Shown piece by piece: positions 54,636 through 63,182 of a stretch of 64,000 nt of DNA. The notes under the pieces are model-generated. The model made no database searches and was not told the DNA's origin. It worked only from the letters and a program-made list of their open reading frames with translations. The DNA is from Hirschia baltica ATCC 49814. Lineage in GTDB: Bacteria > Pseudomonadota > Alphaproteobacteria > Caulobacterales > Hyphomonadaceae. Location: assembly GCF_000023785.1 (NCBI RefSeq), contig NC_012982.1, positions 2,232,001-2,296,000 of the forward strand, in the 5' to 3' direction. Position 1 is the stretch's first letter. The number at the start of each line of letters is the position of its first letter. The position numbers and the translations under genes were made by a program.

Positions 54636-54944
54636 ATTGATCCAATCCAGTATTCACATAATTACGCAAAATGTCGGTGTTATATTCAATGAATGTCCGA
54701 AACCGATACACTTTTAAACCTATGTCGCAGAAATTTGCGATTAATGTACCAACTAAATATCTAAGATTTCATACGAACAGCATATATTTGATTCCGTGAA
54801 TATTAAGAAGAAAAGTGTAGAGTGCACGCAATACGTACCGGAAGGTTAGAATTAAGACTGGAATGTCGCGTTGTTGACTTCATTCGAGATTAGTTTGCCC
54901 ATATTTGTCCGGCAATATGGTTCAATGCATCAGGATTTATCTAA
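54636..54944. promoter_or_regulatory. Divergent promoter region of the CDP-sugar genes
   Basis: 309 bases between the epimerase (minus) and the SAF oxidoreductase (plus), without a gene. Both promoters should lie here; no consensus could be fixed by eye. Confidence 0.35.
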
Positions 54945-56255
54945 ATGATTATCGTCGACACCGCACTTGCTAAACGTGCTGAAGAAAAGCGTCCGATTAA
55001 AGTTGCAATGATTGGAGCTGGGTTTCAGGCGAGAGGCATCTTGCTTCAGGTCGCACAATCAGTTCCAGGCGTCCAGATTGTTGGTATCGCAGCTCGAAAC
55101 GTCGACCAAGGATTATTCGCATACTCACAAGCAGGCCTAGAAGCCACAACCGCCGAATCCGAAAATGACATTAACGACGCAATTCGGGATGGCAAATTTG
55201 TGGTGACCCCCAATGCGATCGCGCTCGCACAAGCCGACGATATTGAATGTGTCTTGGAAGTTACCGGCTCAACCGATTATGCAGCTCGCGTTATACTTGC
55301 AACAATAGAAGCCGGTAAACACGCTCTACATATGAATGCAGAAGTAGATGGAACAGTTGGCCCTATATTAAAAGTCAAAGCCGATAAAGCCGGCGTGATT
55401 TACTCATTCTCTGATGGTGATCAGCCCGGTGTTGAAGCCAATCTTTTGCGCGTTGTGAAAGCTATGGGTGTTAAACCTGTCTTAGCTGGAAATATTAAAG
55501 GGCTTCACGATCCATACCGGAACCCGACCACACAAGCTGGATTTGCCAAACAGTATAAACAAAAACCCGCAATGGTTGCGTCATTTGCTGACGGTACGAA
55601 AGTCGCATTTGAACAAGCCCTCGTTGCAAATGCTTTTGATATGCGCGTTGCCAAGCGTGGAATGATCGGCCCCGACTTTTCTGGTGGGGACCCCTACGCT
55701 CCTAAAGTACCGCTTGAAGAATGCCTTGATGTCTACAAACCATATCTTGGACCAGACAAGCCTGCACTCGTTGAATATGTCGTAGGTGCGGCTCCTCCCG
55801 CTGGTGTGTTTGTATTGGGTTGGCAGGAAGACCCAATCCAGCAGCATTATTACAATTATTACAAGCTAGGTAAGGGTCCACTTTATGTTTTCTACGATCC
55901 TTATCACTTGTGCCACATGCAAGTGCCAATTTCGATCGGACGTGTCGTCTTGTTTAATGACGCTGTTATTTCTCCTGACGGCGCACCCAAAGTCGGTGTA
56001 GTTGCAATTGCCAAAAAAGATCTTTCTGAAGGTGACACAATTATCGATATGGGTGGGTATGAAGTCTATGGTGAGACTGAAAACCAAACGACCATAAACG
56101 AGGAAAACTTGCTACCGATCGGGATTGCTATGGATTGCAAACTCAAGCGCGCAGTCGCCAAAGATCAAGCCATAACATTTGACGATGTGGAACTGCCTGA
56201 AGGGCGCATTATCGACGCGCTCTATCAAGAACAAATCGCATATTTTTCAAACTAG
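54945..56255 (+). CDS. SAF-domain NAD(P)-dependent oxidoreductase
   Basis: 436 residues. An N-terminal Rossmann domain (VAMIGAGFQARGILLQVA, residues about 19-36) of the homoserine-dehydrogenase-like type (COG4091), a middle domain with NIKGLHDPYRNPTTQ, and a C-terminal SAF domain (VVAIAKKDLSEGDTIIDMGG, about 350-410). Such proteins occur beside CDP-glucose genes in several genomes and may build a branched or rare deoxysugar; the reaction is not established. AGGA lies about 10 bases before the ATG. Confidence 0.85.
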   Translation: MIIVDTALAKRAEEKRPIKVAMIGAGFQARGILLQVAQSVPGVQIVGIAARNVDQGLFAYSQAGLEATTAESENDINDAIRDGKFVVTPNAIALAQADDIECVLEVTGSTDYAARVILATIEAGKHALHMNAEVDGTVGPILKVKADKAGVIYSFSDGDQPGVEANLLRVVKAMGVKPVLAGNIKGLHDPYRNPTTQAGFAKQYKQKPAMVASFADGTKVAFEQALVANAFDMRVAKRGMIGPDFSGGDPYAPKVPLEECLDVYKPYLGPDKPALVEYVVGAAPPAGVFVLGWQEDPIQQHYYNYYKLGKGPLYVFYDPYHLCHMQVPISIGRVVLFNDAVISPDGAPKVGVVAIAKKDLSEGDTIIDMGGYEVYGETENQTTINEENLLPIGIAMDCKLKRAVAKDQAITFDDVELPEGRIIDALYQEQIAYFSN

Positions 56256-56343
56256 AATAAAAATTCCATCTCAATTGAAAGTCGGCAACATTCTTGCAAT
56301 TGGGGAAATATCTTAGCTATTCGTCCTAAAAGGGGTCAAAGTG

Positions 56344-57114
56344 ATGAAAGTAGTAATTCTTGCAGGTGGATACGGAACGCGTATATCCGAAGAAACATCT
56401 GTACGTCCAAAGCCAATGGTTGAAATTGGCGGTCGTCCAATTCTATGGCACATCATGCGCACGTATGCGATGCACGGTCACACAGATTTTGTTATCCTTG
56501 CTGGATACAAAGCTGAGTTTATCAAAAACTACTTTATGAATTACGCTCGCATTAATTCAGACTTCACAATCAACACAAAGACAGGTGAAGTGCTCTGGAG
56601 CAATAACGACCTTGAGGACTGGAACGTCACAGTCCTTGATACTGGCGTTGAAACAATGACAGGTGGACGCATTAAACGTGCGCGCGAAGTGATTGGTAAT
56701 GAACGTTTCCTTCTCACATACGGAGATGGAGTCACAGACCTCGATATCAACGCTCTCATCGAACACCACGATAAAGCCGGAAACATGGCAACTCTGACTG
56801 CTGTAACGCAACCGGGTCGTTTTGGTGCATTGGGCCTTGAGAACAACAATACGCATGTACGTGCATTCCGTGAGAAAGGTGCCACTGATGGCGGTCTTAT
56901 CAACGGTGGGTATTTTGTGTGTGAACCAGGCGTTTATGACCTTATCGAAGGTGACGACACCGTTTGGGAAGACGCACCAATCGAACAAATGGTAGAACTT
57001 GGTAAATTAGGTTCATTCCACCACAAAGGTTATTGGCAGAACATGGACACGCTTCGTGATAAAAATGTTCTGGAAAAACTATGGGCCAGCGGCAACGCAC
57101 CTTGGAAAGCCTAA
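56344..57114 (+). CDS. rfbF: Glucose-1-phosphate cytidylyltransferase
   Basis: 256 residues. Makes CDP-glucose from CTP and glucose-1-phosphate. The nucleotidyl motif VVILAGGYGTRISEETSVRP, KPMVEIGGRPILWHIM, and LLTYGDGVTDLDINALIEHH are clear. ATG 56344 is preferred over the GTG one codon upstream because AGGGG is better spaced. It follows the SAF oxidoreductase on the same strand and supplies RfbG. Confidence 0.96.
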   Translation: MKVVILAGGYGTRISEETSVRPKPMVEIGGRPILWHIMRTYAMHGHTDFVILAGYKAEFIKNYFMNYARINSDFTINTKTGEVLWSNNDLEDWNVTVLDTGVETMTGGRIKRAREVIGNERFLLTYGDGVTDLDINALIEHHDKAGNMATLTAVTQPGRFGALGLENNNTHVRAFREKGATDGGLINGGYFVCEPGVYDLIEGDDTVWEDAPIEQMVELGKLGSFHHKGYWQNMDTLRDKNVLEKLWASGNAPWKA

Positions 57115-57233
57115 GCCTTTAAACAACTCAATTTACAGCTGCTCATATGCTAGACCTCAAATGAGCAGCTGTCGCCAAACTGTTTCTCGAAACAGTCAAT
57201 ATCTGTTTGTGCAGGAATCTAAAGGTACCTCTG

Positions 57234-58748
57234 ATGTCTAAATCTCATATTCTTTCAGAGTCTGAAGAAAAACCTTCCTCTCCTGAAAATGATATTAGCA
57301 AATCCATGGGCTCCACTGTTGTCAAAGGCGCAGCGTGGGGAACATTAGCAACTATTGCACGGATCTCATCCGCATTATTGGTACTCCCCGTACTAGCAAG
57401 ATATCTACTGCCTGAAGAATTTGGAATTGTACAAATCGGAATGCCGGTTGTTCTCTTCCTCATGTTATTTAATGACTTTGGTTTTGGACCTGCTCTCGTT
57501 AGAGCAAAAAGCGTGACAAATAACGCATGGTCGAGTGTCTTCTGGGTGAATATCTCTATCGGGATATTGATGACTATCACAATGTACGCAATGTCCGGTC
57601 CTATAGCCAATTGGTATAAAGTTCCCGAAGCCAAACCAATTCTTGAAGCACTTTCACTTATTCTGGTGTTGAGCTGCGTCACAATTACGCCCGCCGCCAT
57701 GCTTCAACGAAAAATGCGCTTTGATATCCTATCCATGACAGAAGTGATTTCGATCGGAGCTGGGATCTGCGTTGCTTTTTATGGCGCAATCAATGGATAT
57801 GGCGCATGGGCATTAGTTGGCCAGCAAGTCACAATGTTTGCGCTCAAAGCAGTCTTTATGCTTGCCCTATCCTTCCCACCTGTTTCCTTTGTGATTGATC
57901 GCGGCGAACTAAAAAGCCTTCTGGGTTTTTCTTCGCACATGATGGCTTCCCGAGTTCTAAATTTCTTCTCCCGCAATATTGATAACATCGTCATTGGGCG
58001 CGTCCTTGGTGCTGCTGCACTAGGATATTACTCTATCGCCTACCGCATTTTGCTGTTGCCTGTGGAAGTTTTCGCTTGGGGACTTAGCCAAGTTCTCATG
58101 CCGGCCATGTCCAAGTTTCAAGATGATAAAGGTAGAATGCGCGCCGCGACTTTACGAACATATCGTCTTATTTCCGTTTTCACTTTTCCGCTTATGGCTG
58201 GAATATCAATTCTCGCCGAACCGATCATTGTGTTTTTCCTCGGGGAGCGCATGGCCAATGCTGCGATTGTTTTGCAAATCATTGCGCCTGTCGGTGCGAT
58301 CCAGAGTATCACAAGTACGCAAGGTGCAATGTATATGGCGCTTGGAAGAGCCGACATTTTATCAAAATTGTCTCTGCTAGGCCTAATCGCGATGACAATT
58401 TCCACGCTTATTGGTGCACAATGGGGACTTGTCGGAATCTCTTGGGCTTATTTGATATTAGTCGTCGTGATGACGCCCCTAACCTTCTTGCCTTTGTTTA
58501 AATTGCTAGAGATGCCGATTTCAACGGCGTTCAACGCGATAAAAACACCACTGATTTCAACACTGATAATGACTGCAATTCTTGTTGCCATTCATCTTCA
58601 AACACCTGTTGGAAACGTCAGTAACTTTGTAAAATTGCTTATTCTCGTCCCAATTGGTGGCATTATCTATATAGCAAGTGCCGCCATTCTAGATCGCCCA
58701 ATCGTCAAAGAAGTCTTCGGACTTGTCGATGAAATTCGAAAAAAATAG
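57234..58748 (+). CDS. Wzx-like polysaccharide flippase
   Basis: About 504 residues with 12-14 predicted membrane helices, MOP superfamily (polysaccharide_synt family). Starts with a polar tail, then STVVKGAAWGTLATIARISS; LPEEFGIVQIGMPVV and NIDNIVIGRVLGAAALGYYS are characteristic. Moves undecaprenyl-linked repeat units across the inner membrane. The ATG at 57234 has AAAGG upstream; a TTG 9 codons earlier does not. It lies between rfbF and a glycosyltransferase. Confidence 0.92.
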   Translation: MSKSHILSESEEKPSSPENDISKSMGSTVVKGAAWGTLATIARISSALLVLPVLARYLLPEEFGIVQIGMPVVLFLMLFNDFGFGPALVRAKSVTNNAWSSVFWVNISIGILMTITMYAMSGPIANWYKVPEAKPILEALSLILVLSCVTITPAAMLQRKMRFDILSMTEVISIGAGICVAFYGAINGYGAWALVGQQVTMFALKAVFMLALSFPPVSFVIDRGELKSLLGFSSHMMASRVLNFFSRNIDNIVIGRVLGAAALGYYSIAYRILLLPVEVFAWGLSQVLMPAMSKFQDDKGRMRAATLRTYRLISVFTFPLMAGISILAEPIIVFFLGERMANAAIVLQIIAPVGAIQSITSTQGAMYMALGRADILSKLSLLGLIAMTISTLIGAQWGLVGISWAYLILVVVMTPLTFLPLFKLLEMPISTAFNAIKTPLISTLIMTAILVAIHLQTPVGNVSNFVKLLILVPIGGIIYIASAAILDRPIVKEVFGLVDEIRKK

Positions 58749-58793
58749 TCTTTCACCTCAGCGTAGGCGCTGGTTTAAATTTGGAATACAGTC

Positions 58794-59663
58794 ATGACAG
58801 TCAATTCAGAAACACCGTCAGATCTACCACGCGTTGCTATCGTAACACCGATTTACAATGGCGGTAAATTTCTTGCTGAAACAATGGATTGCGTTCAGGC
58901 ACAAACTTACCCAAATTTAGTACACATTGTTCTTGATAATAATTCCAGCGACAATACTGCCGAAGTCATTGCACAATACCAAGACGCCAAAGTTCCAGTC
59001 ATCAAACACACGAACAAAGAAACACTTCCGATTACGGAAAACTGGAACACATGCGTAAATCTTACGCCCAAAGACGCTAAATATTTTCGACTTCTTTGTG
59101 CCGATGATTTGATGACACCCGATTTCATAGAAAAAACCGTCGCAATTGCCGAAACAGACGACGAAATCACAACAGTGTGTACCAAAGTCACAAAAAATGA
59201 TGTTCCCGTTGATTTCAATTGGCCTGATCAGAGCGTCATTGATGGTGATGAGATTATTCGTCGTTTTTTTAAAGCCGATATTGGTTTTTTTGCAGTCCAC
59301 TCTCTCATGCGCACCAATATTTTGGAAAATCACACCCCCCTCTTTGATGCCACACTTATCGGCATGGATTTTGAGGCACTTCTGGCCATTATAAAAGGTA
59401 AGAAAATGGGCATGGTGCATGAAGAACTTGGCTGGGTTCGCATCCATGAAGGCTCTCAAACATCAACCGTTATGCTTAAGAAGAACACCCATTTTGCAGA
59501 CTGGCACACAGCATTGTACAGACATGGAAAAGAAGTTTTCACAGCAGAAGAATTTGCAAAAGTCGCAAAACGTTATGAACGTTACTATTTAGGCCAATGT
59601 CGTGGATGGCTGCGTGCAGGTGGTACTGATATTGTTCAATTTCACATGGACAGAATTGCATAA
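58794..59663 (+). CDS. GT2 family glycosyltransferase
   Basis: 289 residues. GT-A fold starting RVAIVTPIYNGGKFLAETMD, with HIVLDNNSSDNT and the metal site RLLCADDLMTPDFIEKTV (about residues 100-117). The second half has LIGMDFEALLAIIKG. The stop at 59661-59663 is followed in the same frame by 34 further open codons, so the gene may be shortened at its end. It is probably in one operon with the flippase. Confidence 0.88.
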   Translation: MTVNSETPSDLPRVAIVTPIYNGGKFLAETMDCVQAQTYPNLVHIVLDNNSSDNTAEVIAQYQDAKVPVIKHTNKETLPITENWNTCVNLTPKDAKYFRLLCADDLMTPDFIEKTVAIAETDDEITTVCTKVTKNDVPVDFNWPDQSVIDGDEIIRRFFKADIGFFAVHSLMRTNILENHTPLFDATLIGMDFEALLAIIKGKKMGMVHEELGWVRIHEGSQTSTVMLKKNTHFADWHTALYRHGKEVFTAEEFAKVAKRYERYYLGQCRGWLRAGGTDIVQFHMDRIA

Positions 59664-59684
59664 AACCGATCGCCCATCACCCAA

Positions 59685-59765
59685 ATGGATAAATTGGACT
59701 CAATGCTCAACGGTGTTTTGACACGTGTTGGCTTACGTCAACCTTGGACTGGTTGGCCGAACTAA
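59685..59765 (+). CDS. Possible 26-residue small ORF or C-terminal remnant
   Basis: Reads MDKLDSMLNGVLTRVGLRQP then WTGWPN and TAA, 3 bases before the ATG of the GT4 gene. It is in the same frame as the preceding GT2 and separated from it by a stop and 7 codons. Either a coupled leader peptide or what remains of a longer GT2 C-terminus. Confidence 0.3.
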   Translation: MDKLDSMLNGVLTRVGLRQPWTGWPN

Positions 59766-59767
59766 TC

Positions 59768-60979
59768 ATGCAAGTAACAAAAACTTCTAAACCTTTGAAA
59801 ATTCTCTTCCGGCTCGGACCGTTTCCAATGCTGTCGGAGACATTTGTCATGAGCCAGATCGAGGGCCTCATTGCTCAGGGGCACGAGGTTTCCGTGCTGG
59901 CTGAAAATTTAAGTTCTGACATTGAACTCATAACCTCACCAGAAATTCTTCAAGTTGCACAACGGGCTGTTTTTCTTCAGCCTAAAAGTGCTTGGTTCAG
60001 CGCTTTCCTCCAAAAGCTCCCCTACCGCGTTCGACAAAAAAGGCGCCAACTAGCAGAACGCAAAGCCTACAAAAATAATGACGTCGTGGTTTGTAATTTT
60101 GGCTGGATGGGGATTGAAGCCGCAAACCAAATGAAAGACATGCCGCAACGTGCCAAGCTTGTCACAATCTTTCACGGCGCAGATATGTCCAGTTTTTTAA
60201 AGGGACGTGATGATTCTCCCTATGCCGACCTATTCGCAATTGGCGATAGTTTTCTTCCCATCAGCCAGTTCTGGAAATCCAAACTTTTGGAGCTCGGTGC
60301 GCCTGAAGAAAAAACAAGCATTCACCGTATGGGTGTGTTCACAGACGAATTTAGCTTTTCCTCTCGCGAGAAGAGTTCTGACAATCCATTCAACTTCATT
60401 ACCGTTGGACGTTTGACAGAAAAAAAAGGAGTGGAATATACAATCCGCGCCGCAGCAGCGCTGAAACAAATGCTTGATAAACCCAATTTTCAAGTCACGA
60501 TAATCGGCGACGGCCCGTTAAAAACTGAGCTTAAAATCCTGTGCCATGATTTAGGGATGGATGCTGAAATATCATTTAAAGGTGCCCTGCCTCACGAACA
60601 GGTCGCCAAACATCTTCAAAAAGCCGATGCTTTCCTCCTGCCAAGTGTCACAGCTCAAAATGGTGATATGGAAGGTATTCCTGTAGCACTAATGGAAGCC
60701 ATGGCATCAGGCCTACCTGTTATCTCAACGCGACATTCGGGTATTCCCGAACTTGTCATTCATGACAATACAGGACTTCTAGCAGACGAACGTGATCCCC
60801 AAGGCCTTGCACAAGCAATGCACCAAACTCTGACGGATCACACCAATAGAGAAACTCTAGCGAGCTCTGCAAGAAAACACGTTGAAACAGAATTCAACAA
60901 TGCTTTATGGAACCAAAAGCTCAGTGACCTTTGCCTACAAATAGCTAATCAATCTCCAGTGACTGGAGACAAGCAATGA
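59768..60979 (+). CDS. GT4 family glycosyltransferase (WcaL-like)
   Basis: 403 residues, GT-B fold. The N-terminal domain starts FRLGPFPMLSETFVMSQIEG, as in colanic-acid WcaL-type enzymes; the C-terminal domain has ITVGRLTEKKGVEYTIRAAA, FKGALPHEQVAKHL and the E-x7-E motif region EGIPVALMEAMASGLPVIS. Retaining transfer from a nucleotide sugar. ATG 59768 is used rather than a TTG at 59744. It overlaps the next gene by 4 bases (ATGA). Confidence 0.92.
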   Translation: MQVTKTSKPLKILFRLGPFPMLSETFVMSQIEGLIAQGHEVSVLAENLSSDIELITSPEILQVAQRAVFLQPKSAWFSAFLQKLPYRVRQKRRQLAERKAYKNNDVVVCNFGWMGIEAANQMKDMPQRAKLVTIFHGADMSSFLKGRDDSPYADLFAIGDSFLPISQFWKSKLLELGAPEEKTSIHRMGVFTDEFSFSSREKSSDNPFNFITVGRLTEKKGVEYTIRAAAALKQMLDKPNFQVTIIGDGPLKTELKILCHDLGMDAEISFKGALPHEQVAKHLQKADAFLLPSVTAQNGDMEGIPVALMEAMASGLPVISTRHSGIPELVIHDNTGLLADERDPQGLAQAMHQTLTDHTNRETLASSARKHVETEFNNALWNQKLSDLCLQIANQSPVTGDKQ

Positions 60980-61938
60980 CTGAAATATCCGTTCTTTTAG
61001 CAAGCTTTAACGGCGGCGACCTTTTACGGCGAACACTAGAGGGTTATGTCGCCTTGGGAGATCCTGGATTTGACTGGCAAATTATCGTCGTCGACAATGC
61101 CAGTACAGATGACACCCAAGCCGTGCTGGACACCTTTAAAGACAAACTTCCTTTGCTCGCCTTGTATGAACCCCAAGCGGGTAAAAATCGTGCGCTCAAC
61201 AAAGGTATCCCTGCTCTAACGTCTGATTACGTTATTTTATCAGACAATGATTCTATCCCGCATTCTGGTTTTCTAAATCATTGGGTGGACGCATTTAAAG
61301 CCCAACCAGAAACAGATGTTTTCGGCGGTTCAATAACGCCTCTGTTTGACATTGAAATGCCGGACTGGATGCTAAAACATAAACCACGTTTTATAGAGCT
61401 ATATGCACTACGAGAAAACATTCCCGATGGGCCAATCGGAGCAGACTACATTTTTGGCCCAAATATGGCCGTGCGTAGAAGTGTTTTTACCAAAGGCGTC
61501 ATCTTTGACGAGGGAGTCGGCCCCAATGGCACAATAAGTAACTACGCAATGGGTAGTGAAACAGCATTTTGTCGACACGCAGCTGACAAAAACATGACCT
61601 TGGGTTTTGCAAAAATGCCCACTGTTTCGCACATAGTTCGTCCAAATCAGATAACTCAAGAGTTCAGAAATAAACGCGCTTTCAGACTTGGACTAGGAAC
61701 AGCACGCAAACACGCTATCGAAGGAGAGATTGGACCAGTATCCAAAAACCCTTTGATAAAAGGCCTCAAAGCAGTTGGAGAGCCTGTCCTAAGATACTTT
61801 AAAGACTTAAAAATGCAGTCCAAAACTTGGGTTTCAGATCCTCTCTCCAAATCCGAAGCAATCTGGAATTTGCATTTTTTTCGAGGTTATCAACAGGGAA
61901 AGAAACTATCCCGACAGTCTTTAGAAACACAAGATTAA
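60976..61938 (+). CDS. GT2 family glycosyltransferase
   Basis: 320 residues. GT-A fold starting EISVLLASFNGGDLLRRTLE, with IIVVDNASTDDT and the metal site VILSDNDSIPHSGFLNHWV. The second half has FGPNMAVRRSVF and AMGSETAFCRHAAD. Starts inside the stop of the GT4 gene, so it is translationally coupled. Confidence 0.9.
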   Translation: MTEISVLLASFNGGDLLRRTLEGYVALGDPGFDWQIIVVDNASTDDTQAVLDTFKDKLPLLALYEPQAGKNRALNKGIPALTSDYVILSDNDSIPHSGFLNHWVDAFKAQPETDVFGGSITPLFDIEMPDWMLKHKPRFIELYALRENIPDGPIGADYIFGPNMAVRRSVFTKGVIFDEGVGPNGTISNYAMGSETAFCRHAADKNMTLGFAKMPTVSHIVRPNQITQEFRNKRAFRLGLGTARKHAIEGEIGPVSKNPLIKGLKAVGEPVLRYFKDLKMQSKTWVSDPLSKSEAIWNLHFFRGYQQGKKLSRQSLETQD

Positions 61939-62034
61939 GACCAATTTGCTACAGTGCAGATAGGTAAACCTTTGTATTAATAGGTTTCATCCCCCAAAGC
62001 ATCGGCCTTCATAGAGTATAAAGTGAGATTTTAA

Positions 62035-63171
62035 GTGGAACGTACAAGCGTCATTATACCGACTTATAATCGTGCTGACTTTCTCGTTGAAGCCCTCGAA
62101 AGCGTGCTCAATCAAACCTTGCCGCCAGCAGAAATTCTCGTCATGGATGATGGGTCACCGGACGACACCGCCGCCCGCATGCAGGCCTATGGCGATCGTA
62201 TCCGCTATATACAAAAAGATAATTCGGGCAAAGCAGACACGCTAAATCAAGCCTTAAAGCTAACTCAAAATCCTTTAATCTGGATTATGGATGATGATGA
62301 CATCGCCCACCCTGACGCGTTGGAAAATTTGACTAAACTGCTAGATGGCCAACCAGAAATCGGCATAGCCTACGGTAAATACAATCGTTTTTCTATAAAT
62401 GAGCAAAATGGCGAGAGAGTTTTTCAAGACGTAGGTCACTGGACAGACTGTGAAGCCAACATTTTCTTCACAACAACATTACAGGACTTTTTCGTCCATC
62501 ACCCAGGGATGCTTGTTCGCAAATCAGCCTATGATGCAGCAGGACCATTTTCACTAGATTATCCACGCCTTGAAGATTATGAAATGCTGGTCCGCCTCGC
62601 CCAAGTCACGCGCACCGCGAACACAAATTCAAGCATATTTCTACAAAGACAACACGAAGGTGATCGCGTTGGTGGCCTTGTAGCTGCAGAACGAACACAA
62701 CGTTGGATAGATGAAGAAAAACAGTTTTTCACTAAACTTTACAATGAATTAGATCTCAATACATATCTAAATGTTTTCAAAAAATATGATTTATCTCCAT
62801 TGGAAAAACGTCAAGCTCTCATCCAACGCGCGGTGATAATGGCGCGAAAAAAACTTTGGCATTTTGCTCTAAGCGACTTAGAGCAAGCTTCATCAATCGA
62901 AGCCGAATCCAATCCCAGCTTATCCTCCGGCGAGGCTGCGATTCTAAGATTCATTCTGTTTTCCAAATACGGTTCAACTGAACTGATCGAAGACAATTAT
63001 ATCGTCGAAGACCTAAAAAAAATCGCCAAAATCAGCTCAATTGGCAGTTTGATCACTAAATCTATTGCACGTAGTCAAATTTGGTTCATACGAAATTCAG
63101 CTAAAACCTACCAGTTTGCGGCACTTCGCAAACATGCCGCCATAATGGTGTCTCTTTATTTGGCTGGATAG
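62035..63171 (+). CDS. GT2 family glycosyltransferase
   Basis: 378 residues. GT-A fold starting RTSVIIPTYNRADFLVEALE, with ILVMDDGSPDDT and the metal site WIMDDDDIAHPDALENL. Second half PRLEDYEMLVRLAQV. About 110 extra C-terminal residues are helical and Lys/Arg-rich, perhaps membrane-associated. The start is GTG. It lies 96 bases after the previous GT2 and 11 before the next flippase. Confidence 0.9.
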   Translation: MERTSVIIPTYNRADFLVEALESVLNQTLPPAEILVMDDGSPDDTAARMQAYGDRIRYIQKDNSGKADTLNQALKLTQNPLIWIMDDDDIAHPDALENLTKLLDGQPEIGIAYGKYNRFSINEQNGERVFQDVGHWTDCEANIFFTTTLQDFFVHHPGMLVRKSAYDAAGPFSLDYPRLEDYEMLVRLAQVTRTANTNSSIFLQRQHEGDRVGGLVAAERTQRWIDEEKQFFTKLYNELDLNTYLNVFKKYDLSPLEKRQALIQRAVIMARKKLWHFALSDLEQASSIEAESNPSLSSGEAAILRFILFSKYGSTELIEDNYIVEDLKKIAKISSIGSLITKSIARSQIWFIRNSAKTYQFAALRKHAAIMVSLYLAG

Positions 63172-63182
63172 AATATTTTTGA

